Shown: one piece after another, positions 52,801 through 61,516 of the stretch
Layout: each line of letters begins with the position of its first letter
Position numbering within the stretch: the first letter of the stretch is position 1
Source of the DNA: Microglena sp. YARC
Taxonomy: Eukaryota; Chlorophyta; Chlorophyceae; Chlamydomonadales; Chlamydomonadaceae
Length of the DNA stretch: 64,000 nt
Reading direction: 5' to 3'
NCBI GenBank assembly: GCA_022414725.1
Contig: CM039465.1
Coordinates: 1,026,093-1,090,092, forward strand
Notes under the pieces: generated by a model
What the model was told of the DNA's origin: nothing
Seen by the model: only the letters and a program-made list of their open reading frames with translations
Databases searched by the model: none
Program-made: the position numbers and the translations under genes

Positions 52801-55374
52801 GTAACCAGAAGAAAATATACACGTACATGGAATTATACGTGCCCAGAAGATAAATCTACTTACATGAAGTTATACTTAACCAGAAGGAAATATATACGTA
52901 TATGGAATTATACGCAACCAGAAGATAAATATACGTACATGGAGTTATATGCAACCAGAAGATAAAAATACTTATAATTATATACTCTGCGCTTAAATAC
53001 TTCTTGACCAGAAGATAAATCTACTTATATGAAGGTATACGTAACCAGAAGAAAATATATACGTATATGGAATTATACGTAACCAGAAGAAAAACATACG
53101 TACATGGAGATATATGTAACCAGAAGATAAAAATACTTATAATTATATACTCTGCGCGTAAATACTTATTAACCAGAAGATAAATATACTTATATGAAGT
53201 TATACGTAACCAGAAGAAAATATATACGTACATGGAGTTATATGTAGCCAGAAGATAAAAAAGAAATTAAATAAAAACTCGTGGGGCATAGGGTTGAGGA
53301 GACTGCCACCATTACCAGAAGTGCAACGGACCTGGCCACACAGCTCATATGTGTTCATGTCGTAGATCTTCATGCAGCGGCTGAAGCTAGCCACGGCGAG
53401 CTTGTGCGAGTGGGGCATCCACTTAGAACACGTGGTCCAGCTACTGCCACCAGGGTTCAGGGTCTTCAGATGCTTCATATCCTGATGTACGCAAGTGGAG
53501 GTGTGTATGTGAGCGTCGGTGTGTGGTACATCTTTGTGCGTGCATTTTTGTGTATGCTTATACTTGAAGTCCAAAACAATCAACCCCACCACGCCTCTCT
53601 CCACGTACCCTACATTCCTCCATCTCCCTCCACCTCCCCCCAATTTCCTCCCCCCACCTCCGCCCACCTCCCTGACCCCACCTCCCTCCTCCTGCTCCCA
53701 ATTCCCCGCCTATCTCCCCCACCTCCCTGACCCACCTCCTCCACCTCCCTTCAATTCCCCCCACCTCCCTGCCCCTCCCTCCTTTTATATTCCCCCAATT
53801 CCCGCCCACCTACTCGCACCTCCTTGACCCCACCTCCCTCTACATCCCCGCCACATCCCCACACCTTCCTGACCCCACCTCCATCCACCTCCCCCCAATT
53901 CCCCGCCCACCTCCCTCATCTACCTGACCCCACCTCCCTCCGCCTACCCCCAATTCCCCCGCCTACCTCCCCCACCTCCCTGACCCCACCTCCATCCACG
54001 TCCCTCCACATCCCCGCGCACCTCCCCACACCTCCCTGCCCCCACCTCCCTCCACCTCCCCCCAATTTCCCCTCCCCCCCCCCCCCCCCCCCCCTCCCTG
54101 CCCCCCCTCCCTCCGCATCCCCCTAATTCTCCGCCCACCTCCCTCAACCTCCCTGCCCTCACCCCCGTCCCACCCCCCCACCCTTCCCAACCCTCTCCCT
54201 ACCTTCCAATTCCAGATCTTGACACAGCCATCTTTTTCAGCAAGACACATATCTGTGGGCCCTGTTGGTTAACCCTAAGTCACCCACCTACCCCACATTC
54301 CCCTGCCTCCCTGCCCCAACCTTCCAACCCACTCCGTACCTTACAGTTCCAGATCTTGACGCATCAATCCTTGCTGCATGACACATATCTGTCAGCCCCG
54401 TTCGTAACCTGAATGTGCTCGATGTGTGTGATCACACCATTGTGCACCAACCCATCCGGGGCGTGTGCAGCCTCTAGGATACCCTACATCCCCCCACCCC
54501 CCTGTCCCCACCTTCCCCCCCACCTTTCCAACCCACTCCCTACCTTGCAGTTCCACATCTTGACAAAGCCATCTTTTCACCAAGACACATATCTGTCCAC
54601 CCTGCTGGTTAACCCTAAGTCAACCACCAACCCCACATGCCCCGCTTCCCCGCCCCCACCTCCCCCACCTTTCCAACCCACTCCTACCTTACAGTTCCAT
54701 ATCTTGACATAGCCATCTTCTCACCAAGACACATATCTGTCCGCCTGTTGTTTAACCCTAAGTCAACCACCTACCCCACATTCCCCCACCTCCCGCCGCC
54801 CCCCCCCCCCCCCACACACACACACACCTTCCCAACTCACCTTGCAGTTCCAGATCTTGACACAGCCATCCTTGCTGCATGACACATATCTGTCCGCCCC
54901 ATTGGTGACCTGGATGTGCTCGATGTGTGTGATCACATCATTGTGCATCTGCCCATCTGGGGCAATTACAGCCTCTAGGGTACCCCACCTCCCCCCACCT
55001 CCCTGTACCCACCTCCCCCCACATTCACAACCCACGCCCTACCTTGCAGTTCCAGATCTTGACACATCCATCCTTGCTACACGACACATATCTGTCTGCC
55101 CCGTTGGTGACCTGGATGTGCTCGATGTGTGTGATCACATCATTGTGCATGAGCCCATCCGTGGGGTGTGCAGCCTCGGGGGTGGCTAAGGAGATGGACG
55201 ACTCGAGCTCTCGGATACTAGCTGACCCCTGACTCTCGAGCAACATGAAAGAGCTGAACTCGTCCCAGTCGATGGTGCCGTCTGAGTTTGAGTCGATGCG
55301 CATGAACAGTTTTCCGAGAGCTTCGGGGCTGCTGCCGTCCTCTGTCTGGAGCACACCTGTGAGGGAAGTGGGGC

Positions 55375-55420
<46 letters not shown>

Positions 55421-58400
55421 GAGAAATAAAGGGTTTTGCATGAAAAGTTTGCCGAGAGCTTCTGGCTGTTGCGTCTTTTGTCTGGAGCACACTTGTGAGG
55501 GTAGCGGGGAGTGGTTTGGAGAAAAGGGGGAGGAACATGAGGAGATAGGGGAGGGAGGAGAGAAATAAAGGGGGTGCAGGGGGGTGCAGGGGGTGAAGGT
55601 GAGGGTGAGGGGGGGATGAGGGGGGGGGGGGGGGGAGGCAGGGTTTCAATAAGAGGGGCTCAGTGTCTGCTACGCATCTTCTGTCCTGGAGCATGCCCTG
55701 CGAGGGCAGCATAAAGTGTTTTGGAGGAAAGGGAGGAGGAGAGGGGGGGAGGGAGAGGGGGGGAGGGGAGAGAGGAGAGGAGGAGAATAAAGAGGAAAAT
55801 AAAGCGGTTGCGGGGGGTGCAGGGGGGTGGAGGTGAGGGGGGGAGGAGAGACAGGGTTCAATAAGAGGGGCTTTGTAGCTGCTGCCATCTTCTGTCTGGA
55901 GCATGCCTGTGAGGGCAGCATAAAGTGCTTTGGAGGAAAGGGGGAGGGAGAGGGGGGGAGGGGAGAGGAGGAGGAGAAAGAGGGAAATAAAGCGGTTGCG
56001 GGGGCATGCGGGTGGGTGGAGGTGAGGGGGGAAGAGAGAGACAGGGTTCAAAATGAGGGGCTTTGTGGCTGCTGCTATCTTCTGTCTGGAGCATGCTCGT
56101 GAGGGAAGCGGGGATTGGTTTGGAGAAAAGGGGGAGGGAGAGGAGGAGAGGGGGAGGGAGAAAGTGAGAAATCAAGCGGTTGCGGGGGCAAGCGGGTGGG
56201 TGGGGGTGGCGGGATGAGGGGGGGAGGAGAGACAGGTTCAATAAGAGGGACTGTGTGGCTGCTGCTGTCTTCTGACTGGAGCATGTCTGCAAGAATAAAG
56301 GGGTTGCAGGGGGTGCAGGGGGGGGGGGGGGGGGGGGTAACAGGGGGGGGGGGGGGGGGGGGGGGGGGAAGGGGCAGGGGGGGCGGGAGGGGAGAGAGAC
56401 AGAATTCTATAAGGGGGGCCATACCCATTCCCATACCTCTGCCCATACGCTTACCCATACACACACATAGAAGAACACTCAGAAGTACACAACACACAAT
56501 GACTCCCAACGTACCCATGCATGTGTTGACACACTCTATAGGAGTGAGATGGCCGTTGTTTCCCATACCCACACCTGTACCTGTACGTGTATCCATACCT
56601 CTGCCCATACGCATACCCATACACACACATAGAAGAACACACAGAAGTACACAACACACAATGCCTCCCAACATACCCATGAAAGCGGTGACAAACTCAT
56701 TAGGAGTCAGACGACGGTTGCTTCCCATACCCATACCCTTGTCCATAACCGTCTTCGTACCTCTACCCATATGCATGCCTATACACACTCATAGAAGAAC
56801 ACACAAAAGTACACATACACAATGGCTCCCAACGTACCCATGAAAGCGTTGACAAACTCATTAGGAGTCAGACGACGGTTGCTTCCCATACCCAGACCCT
56901 TGTCCATAACCGTCTTCGTACCTCTACCTATATGCATGCCTATACACACTCATAGAAGAACACACAAAATTACACATACACAATGGCTCCCAACGTACCC
57001 ATGAAAGCGTTGACAAACTCATTAGGAGTCAGACGACGGTTGCTTCCCATACCCAGACCCTTGTCCATAACCGTCTCTGTCCCTCTGCCCAAACGCATAC
57101 CCATACACACACATAGAAGGACACACAGAAGTACACATACACAGTGACTCCCATTGTCTTTTTTCGTGCGACGCGTCGCAAATTGAGCGACCCCACCTCA
57201 CCCTCACCCCAACCCTCACCCTTAACTCACCCCACCCTCACCCCCACCCTCACCCCAACACCCACCTTCACCCTCACTGTCACCCACACACTCACCGCCA
57301 CCCCCACCCTCACCCTCACCCTCAAATTGAGTGACTCGGTGAGACCCCAGTGTGAAGTACTGCCCCCCAAATTGAGAGACTCGGTGAGACCCCCGTGCGA
57401 CACACTGCCCCCCAAACCGCGAAACGTGGAAGCTGGGGGGCTCGGGGGGGCATTTCTGCCTAGTTTAGCCAGACCCATACATCACCATGCAGCGGCGGAC
57501 AAAAATACGTGGACTCCCAACACACCCATGAAAGCGTTGACAAACTCTTCAGGAATTAGATGACCTTTGTTTCCCATACTCGTGCCCATACCCGTACCCG
57601 TACCTCTACCCATAAACATACGCCTAACCACACCCATACACACACAGAAGTACACAACACACAATGACTCCCAACACACCCATGAAAGCGTTGACAAGCT
57701 CTTCAAGATTCAGACAACCCTTGTTTCCCATACTCATACCCATACCCGTACCCGTACCGGTATCCGTACCTCTACCATCCACATACACATTCCCATACAT
57801 AGAAGTACACATAGAAGTACACATAGAAGTACTAAACACACAATGACTCCCAACATACCCATGAAAGCGTTGACAAACTCTTCAGGAGTGAGACGACCGT
57901 TGTTTCCTATACCCATACCCGTGCCTCTACCCATACGCATACTCATACCCATACACACACATAGAAGTACACATAAAGTACACATAAAGTACACATAAAG
58001 TGTACATATTGTACACATAAGTACAAATAAAGTACACATAAAGTACTCACCACACGATGAATCACAACATACCCATGAAAGCGTTGACAAACTCATTAGG
58101 AGCAAGACGACCTTTGTTATCTATACCCATACCCGTACCTCTACCCATACGCACACACATAGAAGTACTCAACACACGATGAATCCCAACGCACCCATGA
58201 AAGCATTGACAAACTCATCAGGAGTGAGTCGACCATTGCCGTCCACATCTGCCCTCATAAACGTGTCATACACCTTTGTCAGGATCTCCTTGTTTAAAGC
58301 CTCCACCTTCTCTGCTGTGCCACGTCCAGACTGGAGAATAGAGGGTGGGGTGGGGTGGGGTGGGGTGGGTGGGGTGGGTGGGTAGGGTGGGGTGGGTGGG

Positions 58401-59377
58401 TAGGGGGGGGGGGGGGGGATGTCAGATAGTGATGGCGCTACCAGCAGTACTCCCAGCCTGAGAAGCCCGGAATAATTGGGTTCCCTACCCACGCACCCTT
58501 CCACTACCACCCTACCCACCCACCCACTATCACCCAACTCACCCACCCATCCACTACCACCATACCCAACCACGTACCCTTCCACTACCACCCTACCCAC
58601 CCACCCATCCACCACCTGTATGTGCACCACACACCTTCCTGGCGATGCCAGCTGTGCTCCCAGCCTGAGAGGCCCTGGATCCTTGGGTTCCCTACCCACG
58701 CACCCTTCCGCTACCACACTACACACACATCCACTTCCACCCAGGCCAAGCCACACATAGATCCACTAACATCCACCCACCCATCCACTACCCGTATGTT
58801 AGCACACACCTTCCTGGCGCTGCCGGCAGTAATCCAAGCCAGAGAAACTTTGGATCCTTGTGTTCCCTACCCACGCACCCTTCCACTACCACCCTAACCA
58901 CCCACCCATCCACTACCACCCTACCTTCCTACCCTTCCACTACCACCCTACCCGCATGTTAGCACACACCTTCCTGGCGCTGCCGGCAGTAATCCAAGAC
59001 AGAGAAACTTTGGATCCTTGTGTTCTCTACCCACGCACCCTTCCACTACCACCCTAACCACCCACCCATCCACTACCACCCTACCCGCATGTTAGCACAC
59101 ACCTTCCTGGCGCTGCCGGCAGTAATCCAAGCCAGAGAAACTTTGGATCCTTGTGTTCCCTACCCACGCACCCTTCCACTACCACCCTAACCACCCACCC
59201 ATCCACTACCCGCATGTTAGCACACACCTTCCTGGCGCTGCCGGCAGTACTTCCAGCCTGGGAACCCCGGGATCCTTGGGCAGAACGCCTGACAGGTGCG
59301 ATGCCTGAAAGGGTATGACCTGATGGCAACTCGGGTGGAGTAGCCCTGCTAGCAGAGGCTAGGGGGGGAGGGGGCAA

Positions 59378-59417
<40 letters not shown>

Positions 59418-59486
59418 TGTCAGGTAGTGAAAGGGTATGACCTGATGGCAACTCGGGTAGAGTAGCCCAGCCAGCAGAGGCTAGGG

Positions 59487-59528
<42 letters not shown>

Positions 59529-60120
59529 GGGGGGGCATGTCAGGTGGTGGAGATGGTGGTGGTGATGGTATCTCTGGTAGAGTAGCCCTGCTACCAGAGG
59601 CTAGGGAGGGGAGAGGGTTGGGGGGGTGGAAGGGTGGGGGCATGTCAGGTGGTGGTGGTGGTGGTGATGTTGGTGGTGATGGTATTTCTGGTAGAGTAGC
59701 CTTGGTACCAGAGGCTAGGGGGGGAGGGGGGCATGTCAGGTAGTGAAAGGGTATGACCTGATGGCAACTCGGGTAGAGTAGCCCTGCTACCAGTGGCTAG
59801 GGGGTAGGGGGCAGGGGGGGGGGGGGGGGGAGGGGCATGTCAGGTAGTGAAAGGGTATGACCTGATGGCAACTCGGGTAGAGTAGCCCAGCCAGCTGAGG
59901 CTAGGGGGGGAGGGGGGAGGGGGGCATGTCAGGTAGTGAAAGGGTATGACCTGATGGCAACTCTGGTAGAGTAGCCCAGCCAGCAGAGGCTAGGGGGGGA
60001 GGGGGGGGAGGGGGGGGGGGGGGGGGGGGGCGGGAGCATGTCAGTGGTGGAGATGGTGGTGGTGATGGTATCTCTGGTAGAGTAGCCCTGCTACCAGAGG
60101 CTAGGGAGGGGAGAGGGTTA

Positions 60121-60152
<32 letters not shown>

Positions 60153-61472
60153 TGTTCGGTGGTGGTGGTGGTGATGTTGGTGGTGATGGTAAGTTTGGTA
60201 GAGTACTCAGCCTGAGTAAGCCTTGCTACCAGGGGCTAGGGGGTGGAGGGAGGGGGAGAGGGGGGGGGGGGGGGGGGGAGGGAATGTCAGGTAGTAATGG
60301 AGGTGGTGAGTGGAGGGCATAAGCATGGCATGGGCATGAGCATAGGCATGGCATATGCATAGGAATAGGAATAGGCAAGGGCGTGGGCATGGACATGCAG
60401 TTAGTTGTGTGCCTTTTGGGCCCTTCATGTGTTGGGTTGGGTTGGGTTGGGTTGGGTTGGGTTGGGCTGGGTTGGGTTGGGTTGGGTTGGGATGGGTTGG
60501 GTTGGGTTGGGTTGGGCTGGTTGGTTGGGTTGGGTTGGGATGGGTTGGGTTGGGTTGGGTTGGGATGGGTTTGGTTGGGTTGGGTGGGGGTTGGGATGGG
60601 ATGGGTTGGGTTGGGTTGGGTTTGGGTTGGGTTGGGTTGGGTTGGGTTGGGTTGGGTTGGGTTGGGTTGGGTTGGGTTGGGTTGGGTTGGGTTGGGTTGG
60701 GTTGGGTTGGGTTGGGTTGGGTGGGTAGGGTTGGGTTGGGTTGGGTTTGGATGGGATGGGTTTGGGTTGGGTTGGGTTGGGATGGGTTGGGTTGGGTTGG
60801 TTGGGTTGGGTTGGGTAGGGTTGGGTTGGGTTGGTTTGGTTTGGTTTGGTTTGGGTTTGGATGGTTGGGTTGGGTTGGGTTGGTTTGGTTTGGGTTGGGA
60901 TGGGATGGGTTGGTTGGGTTGGGTTGGGTTGGGATGGGTTGGGTTGGGTTGGGCTGGGTTGGGTTGGGTTGGGTTGGGATGGGATGGGTTGGTTTGGGTT
61001 GGGTTGGGTTGGGTTGGGATGGGTTGGGTTGGGTTGGGATGGGATGGGTTGGGTTTGGTTGGGTGGGTTGGGTTGGGTTGGGTTTGGTTGGGTTGGGTTG
61101 GGTTGGGTTGGGTTGGTTGGGTTGTTGGGTAGGGTTGGGTTGGGTTGGGTTGGGTTGGGATGGGTTGGGTTGGGTTGGGTTGGGTTGGGTTGGGGTTGGG
61201 TTGGGATGGGATGGGATGCGGTTGGGTGGGTTGGGTTGGGTTGGGTTGGGTTGCGTTGGTTGGGTTGGGTTGGGTTGGGTTGGGTTGGGTTGGTTGGGTT
61301 GGGTTGGGTTGGGTTGGCTTGGGTTGGGTTGGGTTGGGTTGGGTTGGGTTGGGTTGGGTTGGGTTGGGTTGGGATAGGATGGGATGGGATGGTTTGGTTG
61401 GGTTTTGGGCCCCTTGATGTCATGGCTGTTAACGGAAACTCCTACCGCTCATTACGTTACGCCCCCCCCCCC

Positions 61473-61516
<44 letters not shown>

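Noticed and set aside
54200..55042. Extra WD40 exons (repeated SCSKDGCVKIWNCK-like copies)
   Set aside because: The copies lack the exon's 5' part and an acceptor, and they diverge from the true exon. They are donor-edge array units.
56450..58150. A run of extra EF-hand exons
   Set aside because: Each copy has only the second half of the loop and the following helix plus the donor. None has the acceptor or the entering helix.
60355..61423. Long Gly/Trp/Val-rich and Asn/Pro/Thr-rich frames
   Set aside because: These are translations of the TTGGG pentamer array.
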